In this document: piece after piece, positions 16,499-25,606 of the stretch
How the letters are laid out: each line of letters opens with the position of its first letter
Position numbering within the stretch: the stretch's first letter is position 1
NCBI GenBank assembly: GCA_963753055.1
Contig: CAVWAP010000001.1
Coordinates: forward strand, 682,001 to 746,000
Direction: 5' to 3'
Source: JAUWGC01 sp963753055
Lineage (GTDB): Bacteria > Bacteroidota > Bacteroidia > Bacteroidales > B18-G4
Length of the DNA: 64,000 nucleotides
Position numbers and translations under genes: made by a program
Notes under the pieces: model-generated
Told to the model about the DNA's origin: nothing
Database searches by the model: none
The model's input: only the letters and a program-made list of their open reading frames with translations

Positions 16499-19396
16499 TC
16501 AACGAACGATCAATTTCCGCACCGCGGTTTCATTACCTGCCTGCACCCTCACAAAATACACCCCTGCTGGCAATTCACTTACATCCACCTCAACTTCGTA
16601 TTCTCCAGGCAATTTTTCTTCTTCCAAAATTCTTTGAATCTTCCTTCCGGAAATATCAAATAAATCAGATATCAGATATCCAGAATCAAGAATCAGATAT
16701 CGCAGACGCGTAGCGTCTGCGCAAGGATTTGGATAAATACTGGATACCAGTCCCGGATCATCATTATTGCCATTCTCAATTGTTCCTGTCATGGCATTCA
16801 GTCCTCCCGAGTAGCAGGTTAATTTCCCCTGGCGGCCACCTGCCACCATTTCCATCGACCCATCATTATTGATATCCGGAATAGAATTGATACCATCTAC
16901 CGGTTCGCCATAATTGATTGCCCACAACTCGCTTCCATCAACCCCATCCCTGAAATAGCAATAGTTGTTGTTGGATAAAGTGCCGATTAGCACATCGTTG
17001 ATACCATCACCTGTCACATCACCTATTCTTGCAACATGGAATGCCAAATCGGCCACTGGATAAACCCAGATTGTGCTTCCATCCAAACCACTGAATGTGC
17101 GTGCATTTGATCCGCTATATCCCGGGACAAAATCGGGGTGCCCATCATTATTGACATCATCCAGTTTGGCGAATTGCAGAATGATGCTCGGTCCCAGGCT
17201 GCCTGAGTTCAGATAATCTCCATTTTCAGCATCAAGGAAATAATAATTTCCACTGAAGTCACCAGCTACTAAATCATCGACCCCTTTTCCATTAATATCA
17301 AAGGTCTGGCCCAGGGCCCAGACGGATGATCCATCCGTGTCGTAGGTCCATTCAATATTTCCGGATGCACCATCAATTCCATAAACTTTTCCTTGCGTTT
17401 CATACAATGTTGATGCTCCGCCCAGTACATCCGGAATGCCATCACCATTGAAATCCCTGATGCCGATTACGGAAAAGTTTGGTCCGTTGGTATGACATTC
17501 CCATATTTTATCACCGTTCATACCATCAAGGCAGAAGATCCTTTTTGGTCCGGTTGAAGAGCCTGGTACATCATTTCCTGTAGCTGCTAACACATCCAGG
17601 ATGCCATCATCATTATAATCATAAATGCAATCCACCTGATATACAGTTCCGCCATCTCCATATTCAGCGGTTTCATATTTCCAAATTACCATTCCTGTCT
17701 TTCCGGACAGGGCAATGACTGACCTGTCACCACCGCCGGTACCTACAACCAAATCATCATATCCATCATTATTAATATCTGGCATGATATCCAGTCCATT
17801 CTGATATGCAACATCGCCTGAATAAACAAATTGTTCCCACATGATATCAGCCTCTCCGGAGCCATTGCCATTAAAACAGCGGATATAGTTGTCTTCCGAA
17901 CATACAATAACATCATCAACCCCGTCACCAGTTATATCCGGTATGGCTGAAATAGCCTTCGGTGTATTATCCCAGCTGGTGTTGATGTTATAATACCAGA
18001 GCACTTCACCCATGGGCCATGCCTGGTCGTTACCTTCACCTTCAAGGTCAATGGTGATCGTGGTTTGTGAAGGATCATTGCATACTACTTCCAGGGTTCC
18101 GCTAAAATAAGCTCCTTCATCCGGGTTGAACCAGATACCGATCAACGCTGAATCGAGGGTTGTGATCTCCATTGGAAAAGTACAATCTGCATCAACAATA
18201 AATCGCTCAGAAGATGGACTTATGCTCTCTATGTTAAGTGGTTCGTCACCAGTACTATGAATTTCAAGGAACCACCTTTTGTAGGCATTCATTCTGATCA
18301 GTCCATAATCATGTGTGGTATTAGTGACCATGATGCTTGGACCTGGATTCACAGCATTACCCGTCAGGTATGCATTTACCTGAGGATTTATCGGATCATC
18401 CGACTCTACCGTCACGGTTGTATTAAGTGGGCCAAATTCAGTAGGTGCGTATTCCAGAACAATATAAGTGGAGTTTCCGGGTGCTATAACTTTTGGAGTT
18501 GTAAATGTGGTGAATATAGGAACTGCATTCTGGATGATCAGACCGGTTATGGTGAGATCAGCTGTTCCTGTGTTCTGTACTTGCATGGCCCAGGATTCGG
18601 AATTTCCAATTGTGACAATTCCGTAATCCCACCTGTTGAGAGGAAGGTTTATTGCCGGTGTTCCGACTCCTCCAAGATCAACCTTGTATAGGGTGCTGGC
18701 CGATGACAATTCCCCATCACAGTACCAGAGGTAGCTTCCATCAAACACAATTCCTGATGGCTTGGTGTTTTCACAGGGATGGCTTTCCAGGATAGAACCT
18801 GACTGGTCCACTCTGAATAGCATATGGGCATAATAATCAGCTACCCAAAGGTCATTGTCCTGCAGGCAAACATCCCATGTCTGGGCGGCTGGAGGACCAA
18901 ATTGATTCTGGACCGAACCAGCATTGTTAACCTGGTAAATGACTCCCGGATCAGGATAATAGGTGCTTACCCAGAAATCACCTGCATCGTAAGCTATTCC
19001 CGACATATAATGATCTGGAAGGGTTATGGTGGAGAGGATGTTCCCTGAGAAATCGAGCTTTGTGGCGAGGGCTGGATTTACACTGCTTGCTGGTTGATCA
19101 ATGATCCAGAGGTCCTGACCATCATAAGTCATTCCGTAGGAGTCATCAATAGCAGGGTTGGAAAAAAGCAGTGTGGTATTGCCGTTTGATGGGTCGAACC
19201 TGAAAACCTTGTCCCCATCTACACCATAAATGCCAAAGTAGATATAGGTGCCATCCCATGCCAGTCCTGAAGCCTTGCCGGGAATGGAATAGCTCGCCAC
19301 TATTGACCAATCTTTGCTTTGTTGGGCGAAAAGGCCGGATGAGAAAAATGAAATGAGAAGGGTTGCTGCGATTAAAAGAGAGTATATATTTTTCAT
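16499..19396 (-). CDS. Large secreted FG-GAP/ASH-domain protein with T9SS type A sorting domain
   Basis: 965 residues. A signal peptide (1-24) leads to a beta-propeller of about 230 residues (repeats like YDGQDLWIID, YDAGDFWVST). Two ASH/hydin-type choice-of-anchor-D domains follow (DYGIVTIGNSESWAMQVQNTGTADLTI... and DYGLIRMNAYKRWFLEIHSTGDEPLNI...). An FG-GAP/PQQ-like propeller with eight calcium-loop motifs comes next (e.g. DITGDGVDDVIV, DINNDGYDDLVV, DFNGDGIPDVLG, DVNNDGHPDFVP). The last ~80 residues are a Por_Secre_tail (SIYPNP...DISGRKI...ELPAGVYFVRVQAGN...RKLIV). It is probably a surface-exposed or released adhesin or binding protein. A 21-bp palindrome sits in frame right after YPNP, encoding part of ADATRLR. 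Confidence 0.88.
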   Translation of the reverse strand: MKNIYSLLIAATLLISFFSSGLFAQQSKDWSIVASYSIPGKASGLAWDGTYIYFGIYGVDGDKVFRFDPSNGNTTLLFSNPAIDDSYGMTYDGQDLWIIDQPASSVNPALATKLDFSGNILSTITLPDHYMSGIAYDAGDFWVSTYYPDPGVIYQVNNAGSVQNQFGPPAAQTWDVCLQDNDLWVADYYAHMLFRVDQSGSILESHPCENTKPSGIVFDGSYLWYCDGELSSASTLYKVDLGGVGTPAINLPLNRWDYGIVTIGNSESWAMQVQNTGTADLTITGLIIQNAVPIFTTFTTPKVIAPGNSTYIVLEYAPTEFGPLNTTVTVESDDPINPQVNAYLTGNAVNPGPSIMVTNTTHDYGLIRMNAYKRWFLEIHSTGDEPLNIESISPSSERFIVDADCTFPMEITTLDSALIGIWFNPDEGAYFSGTLEVVCNDPSQTTITIDLEGEGNDQAWPMGEVLWYYNINTSWDNTPKAISAIPDITGDGVDDVIVCSEDNYIRCFNGNGSGEADIMWEQFVYSGDVAYQNGLDIMPDINNDGYDDLVVGTGGGDRSVIALSGKTGMVIWKYETAEYGDGGTVYQVDCIYDYNDDGILDVLAATGNDVPGSSTGPKRIFCLDGMNGDKIWECHTNGPNFSVIGIRDFNGDGIPDVLGGASTLYETQGKVYGIDGASGNIEWTYDTDGSSVWALGQTFDINGKGVDDLVAGDFSGNYYFLDAENGDYLNSGSLGPSIILQFAKLDDVNNDGHPDFVPGYSGSNARTFSGLDGSTIWVYPVADLAFHVARIGDVTGDGINDVLIGTLSNNNYCYFRDGVDGSELWAINYGEPVDGINSIPDINNDGSMEMVAGGRQGKLTCYSGGLNAMTGTIENGNNDDPGLVSSIYPNPCADATRLRYLILDSGYLISDLFDISGRKIQRILEEEKLPGEYEVEVDVSELPAGVYFVRVQAGNETAVRKLIVR
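16701..16721. repeat. 21-bp perfect palindrome inserted in frame in a T9SS gene
   Basis: 9-bp arms CGCAGACGC and GCGTCTGCG with a 3-base loop, GTA. It is much more GC-rich than its surroundings. It lies in coding sequence, in frame, between the YPNP motif and the rest of the sorting domain. It looks like a dispersed palindromic element tolerated within a reading frame. Confidence 0.75.
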
Positions 19397-19455
19397 TGAT
19401 AAGATTATACCGTGTATTACAAAGGTATGAGAATCTTCCCATATAATGAAATCCT

Positions 19456-19463
19456 TAACTTTG
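19456..19463 (+). promoter_or_regulatory. Candidate -7 box for the 42-residue membrane protein
   Basis: TAACTTTG fits TAnnTTTG and lies 17 bases before the ATG at 19481, implying a very short leader. No clear -33 element is seen. Confidence 0.45.
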
Positions 19464-19480
19464 CAGGCTAATTCCCTTAT

Positions 19481-19609
19481 ATGTTCGTGCAGCTTTGGAA
19501 ATTCAGCATAGCCATCGTGTGGTCCGTGGAATTTATCTATGCATTCTTTCTTGGGTTTTTGTCCTGGCTTTACCTCAAGTTTGGTAATTGGAAGAAAGCC
19601 AAAGTCTAA
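19481..19609 (+). CDS. Predicted 42-residue single-span membrane protein
   Basis: The frame reads MFVQLWKFSIAIVWSVEFIY... and ends ...FGNWKKAKV, then TAA. One hydrophobic helix (about residues 8-33, rich in aromatics) is followed by a basic tail (LKFGNWKKAKV), predicting an N-out/C-in single-span protein by the positive-inside rule. A TAnnTTTG promoter box precedes the ATG, and the frame fills the gap between the divergent T9SS gene and the convergent mscS gene. I do not recognise a family; no homologue could be searched. The support is composition, promoter placement and gap filling. Confidence 0.5.
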   Translation: MFVQLWKFSIAIVWSVEFIYAFFLGFLSWLYLKFGNWKKAKV

Positions 19610-19624
19610 TTGCCGCTATGTTAT

Positions 19625-20437
19625 TTAATTTACCTGGTGCAGATGCAAATCCGTTTGTGGATAAGGAATAGAAACACCTTCTTTATCGAAGGCTTTTTTT
19701 ACATTTTCCTGCATGTCAAAGAATATTCCCCAGTAGTCTGATGCATTAGCCCATGCGCGTACTGCAAAATTCACCGAACTGTCAGCTAGTTCAGAAATAG
19801 CGATAAAAGGCTCAGCGGGCTCGTTCAATACCCTGGTGTCCGCCTTGAGCAGTTCTGTAATGATTCCTCTAGCTTTATCAATATCATCATTGTAGCTGAT
19901 ACCGAAGGTCATATCCACTCTTCTCTGCTCTTCGGTGGAGAAGTTGATCAAGGAGTCATTGGATATTTTCGCATTCGGGATGATAATAGTTTTATTGTCC
20001 GGGGTTTTCAGGATTGTGTTGAATATCTGAATTTGATTCACAGTACCCATATGCCCCTGAGCTTCAATAAAGTCACCAACCTTGAATGGTTTGAACAATA
20101 AGATCATGACACCACCTGCAAAGTTCTGTAAGGTGCCTGATAATGCCATGCCGACAGCAAGGCCAGCAGCACCTAAAACGGCAATGAATGATGTTGTTTC
20201 AATACCAACCATACCGGCCACTGAAATGATCAACATTATCTTTAACAGAATGGAAACCATACTCTTAAGGAAACTCTTAAGGCCGGGATCTATTTCTCTT
20301 TTATCCATTACCCTGACAAATACTCTTGATAGCCATTTAATGATCCACCAACCGATAATTAGTGTAATTAAAGCCATTAATACTTTTGGACCATAAAGAG
20401 ATAATAGCTCTCCGCCTTTTTCCATATAATTTTCCAT
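19625..20437 (-). CDS. mscS: Small-conductance mechanosensitive channel (MscS family)
   Basis: About 270 residues from the ATG at 20435-20437; the longer frame back to 20524 adds an unlikely leader. Three membrane helices come first. The third is the Gly/Ala-rich pore helix (GAAGLAVGMALSGTLQNFAGGVMILLFKPFKVGDFI). The cytoplasmic beta domain (GTVNQIQIFNTILKTPDNKTIIIPNAKI) and alpha/beta vestibule follow. It opens on membrane tension to release solutes during hypo-osmotic shock. It is a single gene, convergent with the small membrane protein and divergent from the AsmA-like gene. Confidence 0.93.
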   Translation of the reverse strand: MENYMEKGGELLSLYGPKVLMALITLIIGWWIIKWLSRVFVRVMDKREIDPGLKSFLKSMVSILLKIMLIISVAGMVGIETTSFIAVLGAAGLAVGMALSGTLQNFAGGVMILLFKPFKVGDFIEAQGHMGTVNQIQIFNTILKTPDNKTIIIPNAKISNDSLINFSTEEQRRVDMTFGISYNDDIDKARGIITELLKADTRVLNEPAEPFIAISELADSSVNFAVRAWANASDYWGIFFDMQENVKKAFDKEGVSIPYPQTDLHLHQVN

Positions 20438-20556
20438 AATAATTAGTCTATAGGTTTTAAATGGTAAATAAATTATGATAACTGATTTCAATAACAAATA
20501 ATATGCAATATAGTTTAGCAACATTTGTATTATATTTATAAGAAAAAAATTTGATC

Positions 20557-22212
20557 ATGAGAAAGAAGTTCATATGGATTGTCAGTGGCATTCTGGTCGT
20601 TTTGATTCTGCTGCTTATTATTTTTTCACTCTTTGCAAGCAGTATTGTCGAATCCAAAGCCCGGGCCTACCTGGCGAAGAACCCGCCAAAAGGATTTGTT
20701 ATTGATTTTGAAAAAATCAGTGTCAGGTTATGGAGCCGGACTATCAAAGTAAAGGCAATAAGTATCATGTCTTCCACTGATTCCACTTCCGCTCATGTGC
20801 CAGGAAAGGAGCCAATCAATATCCAGATTGAGTCCATAAAACTATCGGGAATTGGTTTGATACGTGCCTGGAAGGGTGAGCATTTTAAGATCAATAAGAT
20901 TGAAGTAATAAATCCCAGGTCAAGTTTGTTGACCGAGGGAAGTGTTTTCAACGCAAAGGAAAGTATCGAAAAGAGCCATGAAGCAAGTGTTGACAGTACC
21001 AGGTCAAAACCATTCCATTCAATTAGAATTGGTGAAGTCCTTGTTAAAGGTGGTGAGCTTGCCATAAGCGATTCTGTTTCCTCCCTCAATCTACTTACTA
21101 CCTCAGATTTTTTCGTTGAATTCAAAGATGTTTATGTTGATTCAACTTTGAATTATTTCGAAGCATCGGAAATTGACATAGACATTAAAGATTCAGAAAT
21201 TACCTTACCCGGCGATTTATATCAAATGAAGTTCGCAAGGATGCAGATTGCAAAACATGACTCAAGCATATTTATTGACAGCCTTCAGCTAATCCCATTA
21301 GTTGAGCGATATAAGTTTGCAATTGTTTATGGAAAGCAGACCGACATGTTTACGGTTGGGATGAATTCTATTAAAGTAAATGGGATTTTTTTTGATTCTC
21401 TTTTAATGATTCAGAAACCAATTGTTCGTATAGTTGAGCTTAATGATGTTCAAGCTGAAATTTTCCGGGATAAAAACAGGCCTTTTGATTTCAGCAATTA
21501 TCCCAAGCTGCCCCATCAGGCTCTGAGAACAATGGAAAAGGACTTTACCGTAGAAGAGGTTCGGATCAACAATGGGTTTGTAAAATATATTGAACATGAG
21601 GCCGGGGCTGATAATCCGGGTATTGTTTTCTTTGAGCAGATAAATGGAGTGATAACAAATATCACCAGCGATAGCCTGAGGATCATTGATCATCCAACGT
21701 TGGTTGTTAATGCCACAGCCTTGCTTTATGGAAAAGGACAACTGGAAGCAAATATTCAAATGCCGTTAAATGACCCAAATGACAAGCTAACTTTCGGAGC
21801 ACATCTTGGTAAGATGGAGGCCGGTGAGGCCAATAGAATGATAGAACCTGGAACCATGGTAAATATCTCTGAAGGGACTATTGATGATATTACTCTATCA
21901 GGCAATGCAAACCGTTATGTAGGAAAAGGTTCCATGACAATGCAGTACAAAGAACTGAAAATTGATGTTTTAAAAGAAAAGAAAGATGGTGAAGTGAAGC
22001 GGCGCTGGTTAGTATCTGCCCTGGCAACAGAAATAGTTAAATCTGCCAATCCTGATCACAAGAAGCATCTCAGGGTAGCTCCAATGCATTTCGACCGCGA
22101 CATGAACAAAGGTATTATTAACTTTTTATGGAAGACCTGCTTTAGTGGAATCAAAGAAACCTTATTACCATCCAAACAGAAGGATGAATCCAAAAACAAG
22201 AAGAGTAAATAA
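20557..22212 (+). CDS. AsmA/DUF748-like envelope protein
   Basis: 551 residues from the ATG at 20557. A single N-terminal anchor (FIWIVSGILVVLILLLIIFSLFA) is followed by a long beta-rich region with repeated patterns typical of AsmA/TamB-like bridge proteins: ESKARAYLAKNPPKGFVIDFEKISVRLWSRTIKVKAISI, VNATALLYGKGQLEANIQMPLND and the helical-basic C-terminus. Such proteins sit in the inner membrane facing the periplasm and may help move lipids to the outer membrane. The lysine-rich tail is unremarkable. The specific role here is unknown. Confidence 0.65.
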   Translation: MRKKFIWIVSGILVVLILLLIIFSLFASSIVESKARAYLAKNPPKGFVIDFEKISVRLWSRTIKVKAISIMSSTDSTSAHVPGKEPINIQIESIKLSGIGLIRAWKGEHFKINKIEVINPRSSLLTEGSVFNAKESIEKSHEASVDSTRSKPFHSIRIGEVLVKGGELAISDSVSSLNLLTTSDFFVEFKDVYVDSTLNYFEASEIDIDIKDSEITLPGDLYQMKFARMQIAKHDSSIFIDSLQLIPLVERYKFAIVYGKQTDMFTVGMNSIKVNGIFFDSLLMIQKPIVRIVELNDVQAEIFRDKNRPFDFSNYPKLPHQALRTMEKDFTVEEVRINNGFVKYIEHEAGADNPGIVFFEQINGVITNITSDSLRIIDHPTLVVNATALLYGKGQLEANIQMPLNDPNDKLTFGAHLGKMEAGEANRMIEPGTMVNISEGTIDDITLSGNANRYVGKGSMTMQYKELKIDVLKEKKDGEVKRRWLVSALATEIVKSANPDHKKHLRVAPMHFDRDMNKGIINFLWKTCFSGIKETLLPSKQKDESKNKKSK

Positions 22213-22220
22213 CGGTTCCG

Positions 22221-24932
22221 TTATTGAAAGTAATAATTATAAAGGGTATTCCCTGAACCTACGATAAGATTAAGCTGACCATCATTTAGTAAGCTTCCGA
22301 CAAGGATTTGTGTCTTTCCAATCATATCAGGTGTGCTGACCAGGTTACCTTCATTATCAAATAAGTAAATTTTCCGGCTTACATCTGAAACGATACCAAT
22401 GATATTGCGGTTTTCGGAAACTGGTATGATCACCGGAGAAGAAGAGATCTCATCTTTGAAAGTATGTTGCATGATCCTTTTCTTGAACCGGTCAAAAACA
22501 ATCAGCTCATTTTTATCAAGGTAAATAAAATCTTTATGGCCATTGTTGTCAAAGTCCTCATACAGGAAATGGTGTCCGGGTGTGAACTCACCGAAGTCGG
22601 ATTGTTCGAGCTTGCCATTGGTTTGTATATATGTAAGCTTTCCCAGCCGATCTGTTGTCAGGATAATCCCTTTTGCGCTATTGGTCCTGTTAGGGTAAAA
22701 TGCTGAGTGTTCTGCATGCAGGTAATCTTCCTTCAGGTTGATCCTGTGTTGCCCCTTCCTGTTGAGGATCATCACCTGGCCTTTGATATCAGATGATACC
22801 AGATAATCCTTTCCTCTCATCCTGACATGTTCCACTTGCCTTGTAATCATCTCTTTGGCCATGGGTTTCTTCCAGCCTCTGATAGGTAGTCCCTGTTTGT
22901 CGAAATTGTATATGCGATTATCTTCCAATGCAATCAAAACCCTGTAATTCCTCTGCCCTTCATAGTCAAAAACTGATAATCCATTGGTTGCTTTTGGTGA
23001 CAGCTTGATTGGAAACCCTGAAACCGGCCGGCCCAATAAGTCAATAAGATAAATATGACTTTCAGTATTGAACATGTATTGTATTTTCCCATTCTTGTAA
23101 AAATCGACAGGATAAACACCACTTATCACAGCTTCTCCGATGGGTATCTTCCACATGATCCTGCCATTATGATCGATCATGTACATCTGGTGGTCTTTGT
23201 CAAAGACGATGATCTTCAGTGTATTGGTTCTGTGATCCTTTACAAAATATGGTTGTCCATAAATCTCCGCATCCAGGATTGCCTTCCATATAGAGAGGTC
23301 CTCCTGCACATAGCCCGGGTTGTACTTGGCATAAATGCTGGTATAGAACATATTATTACTAAAACTGAATTGGGCAGCTATGCCTTCGATATTGGTGAAT
23401 ACATTCAGGTTGGCATTTATCAGATCAGCAAAGGAATGGCTGAGGTATTTCTTTGTCAAGTCTGTTGAGTTCCGAATATTTAAATAGATGAAGATGTTGG
23501 ATTTATCAGATAAGTTATCGGCAAATTGCTTATAGTTCTCATTTCTCTTGAGGGTCTTCCCGGAAAGATAAGTATTAATGAATTGTTCCAGGGCACCGGG
23601 ATTTTCCCCGAACACAAGATAGTCATCAACCTGCACATAGAACTCCTGATTGACACCCTGGAAGGACCTGCCAAAAACAGCAGGGATTGAATAGTTCCCA
23701 ATAATTTCCCTGATCATGTAGTCCTTATAGTCTATTGGATCTCCGGTTGAGTACCCTGCAAGAACATCTTTCCCTTTATCCTTATCATGCAGATGGAGAA
23801 GGGTATAAATGTTTTGCTTGCCTCCTGTATAGCCGGCGACGACCAGGGCAATCTCATTGCCGATCCAGGTGCTCGTTGTCTTTATAAGATCTGTGTTGAG
23901 CTTCTGGTTGAATGAATTCAAAATGTCTTGTTGCCAGGCGGATTGTTCCTGTTGGGCCAGAAACTGATCGTAAGCATGATAATACCGTTCAAACGATTCT
24001 ATTCCCATACACATGATGAAATTTGTATTATAGGGCAGAATCCGGGTAATACCAATTTCCTGTGGTTCATGATGGGCAAATACATTAAGAAACTGATGTG
24101 AGCTGTCAATTGCATCAGTGTAGCCATTAAGCAATAATTCATCTCTTTTAATGATCAAATCTGTTTCTGACCAGAGACCCAGGTATCTTAACAAGGCAAC
24201 ATTTTCCTGATAATCTTCAGCTGTCAAATCTTTCAACACATTATTAAAGCTGTCGTGCTGGATATATATATTGGCATCGACTTTCTTTCCGGCAGTACGT
24301 CTAAGTTTTTCAAAAGATTTATTGGTGATTGAATTCCCGCTGGCCAGCTGATCAACAGAAGCCTTGACCATAGATTCAGAAATACTGCCAATGAATACAC
24401 CTTTATAAATTGTATAGACGAAGCTGATTGTACTGTCACTGATCAGGTATTCAAGGTCAACGTTATTATATGTTGTCCCCTTTATCATGCATTTATCACT
24501 ACAGGTACTAATGATGAAATCGTGAATCCTGTAGCTGGTTAAGGAAGGATCAAGCCCAAAGAGATACAGTGCTTCAGTTTTTTTGCCTTCATTCTTGTGT
24601 AGCGATATGTATATTTTTTTCTCTGCAAATAAGCTCTTAACTTCATCATGCCGGGCAAGGAGGCTATCAAGCTTGATAAGTTTATCTGCAAAGGATTGAA
24701 ATTGAGGAATACCTTTCAGGGCAATCCATAATTCGTTTTCTTTCTCCAGCCGTTGGATGGTTTGAAGGGGATCCTGTAACTCGAAGAAGAGAGCAGTATT
24801 TGAAGGGATTGCCTTAAGGGGATCAGTATAAGTCCTTTTGATTTTTGTGTAGTAGTAAAATGCTCCTGCCAGGATCACAATGGTGATCAGGATCAGAATC
24901 CCATATATAATGATCTTCCGTGCCTTCGACAT
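22221..24932 (-). CDS. DUF3352-like membrane-anchored protein with C-terminal propeller
   Basis: About 903 residues from the ATG at 24930-24932 (a TTG nine bases upstream is less likely). One N-terminal helix (KIIIYGILILITIVILAGAFYYY) anchors it. The periplasmic N-half begins DPLKAIPSNTALFFELQDPLQTIQRL, as in DUF3352 proteins. The C-terminal ~330 residues carry repeated propeller-type units (VFDKDHQMYMIDHNGRIMWKIPIG, ALEDNRIYNFDKQGLPIRGWKK, DFDNNGHKDFIYLD). The function is unknown. The neighbours are convergent AsmA-like and downstream-transcribed rnhB genes. Confidence 0.65.
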   Translation of the reverse strand: MSKARKIIIYGILILITIVILAGAFYYYTKIKRTYTDPLKAIPSNTALFFELQDPLQTIQRLEKENELWIALKGIPQFQSFADKLIKLDSLLARHDEVKSLFAEKKIYISLHKNEGKKTEALYLFGLDPSLTSYRIHDFIISTCSDKCMIKGTTYNNVDLEYLISDSTISFVYTIYKGVFIGSISESMVKASVDQLASGNSITNKSFEKLRRTAGKKVDANIYIQHDSFNNVLKDLTAEDYQENVALLRYLGLWSETDLIIKRDELLLNGYTDAIDSSHQFLNVFAHHEPQEIGITRILPYNTNFIMCMGIESFERYYHAYDQFLAQQEQSAWQQDILNSFNQKLNTDLIKTTSTWIGNEIALVVAGYTGGKQNIYTLLHLHDKDKGKDVLAGYSTGDPIDYKDYMIREIIGNYSIPAVFGRSFQGVNQEFYVQVDDYLVFGENPGALEQFINTYLSGKTLKRNENYKQFADNLSDKSNIFIYLNIRNSTDLTKKYLSHSFADLINANLNVFTNIEGIAAQFSFSNNMFYTSIYAKYNPGYVQEDLSIWKAILDAEIYGQPYFVKDHRTNTLKIIVFDKDHQMYMIDHNGRIMWKIPIGEAVISGVYPVDFYKNGKIQYMFNTESHIYLIDLLGRPVSGFPIKLSPKATNGLSVFDYEGQRNYRVLIALEDNRIYNFDKQGLPIRGWKKPMAKEMITRQVEHVRMRGKDYLVSSDIKGQVMILNRKGQHRINLKEDYLHAEHSAFYPNRTNSAKGIILTTDRLGKLTYIQTNGKLEQSDFGEFTPGHHFLYEDFDNNGHKDFIYLDKNELIVFDRFKKRIMQHTFKDEISSSPVIIPVSENRNIIGIVSDVSRKIYLFDNEGNLVSTPDMIGKTQILVGSLLNDGQLNLIVGSGNTLYNYYFQ

Positions 24933-25005
24933 GATGCTCAAAATTAATCGAAATGACTTTGTTTGCTATAGATTAACGGAAATTAAACTAACAACAATAT
25001 GTTAA

Positions 25006-25602
25006 TTAGTGAAAAAGTTTTAGTTGCTCATTCAGGTTGAATGATTTGCGGTGATATTTTGTTATACCAAATCTTGCAATTGCTTCCTTATGCCCGGCTG
25101 TAGGATAACCTTTATTGCTGACCCAGTCAAAGAGAGGAAACTCCTTGTGTAATTGCCTCATTATGTCGTCCCGGTAGGTTTTAGCAAGAATTGAAGCTGC
25201 AGCAATTGAAAGGTACTTCTGGTCACCTTTGATAATACAAACACTCTTGATACCGGTAGTATTCTTGAAGCGGTTACCATCAACAAGCAGTAATTCAGGT
25301 TTCTGTTTCAGAGAAGCAACAGCTTTATTCATGGCCAGGTAAGTTGCATTTAATATATTGACCTCATCAATCTCCTCGGGGCCTATTACTGCAACGGCGT
25401 ATGCTATAGCATCTTTTTCAATGACTGGTCTTAACAATTCCCTGCCTGAAGGTGAGATTAGTTTTGAATCATTGAGCTGCCTGTTTTTATAGTTTTTCTC
25501 AAAGATGACTGCTGCAGCAACAACAGGACCTGCAAAGCATCCGCGCCCGGCTTCATCAATACCGGCTTCGATCAGAGTTTTGTTGTATCTGGATTTGAGC
25601 AT
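25006..25602 (-). CDS. rnhB: Ribonuclease HII
   Basis: 198 residues. The N-terminal motif GIDEAGRGCFAGPVVAAAVI holds the first catalytic acids D16 and E17; LLVDGNRF and KTYRDDIM supply the other two aspartates. The characteristic KGYPTAGH motif is also present. It cleaves RNA in RNA-DNA hybrids, including single ribonucleotides in DNA, using Mg or Mn. It lies four bases downstream of the DUF6427 gene, in one minus-strand series with purD and the glycosyltransferase. Confidence 0.96.
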   Translation of the reverse strand: MLKSRYNKTLIEAGIDEAGRGCFAGPVVAAAVIFEKNYKNRQLNDSKLISPSGRELLRPVIEKDAIAYAVAVIGPEEIDEVNILNATYLAMNKAVASLKQKPELLLVDGNRFKNTTGIKSVCIIKGDQKYLSIAAASILAKTYRDDIMRQLHKEFPLFDWVSNKGYPTAGHKEAIARFGITKYHRKSFNLNEQLKLFH

Positions 25603-25606
25603 AAAC

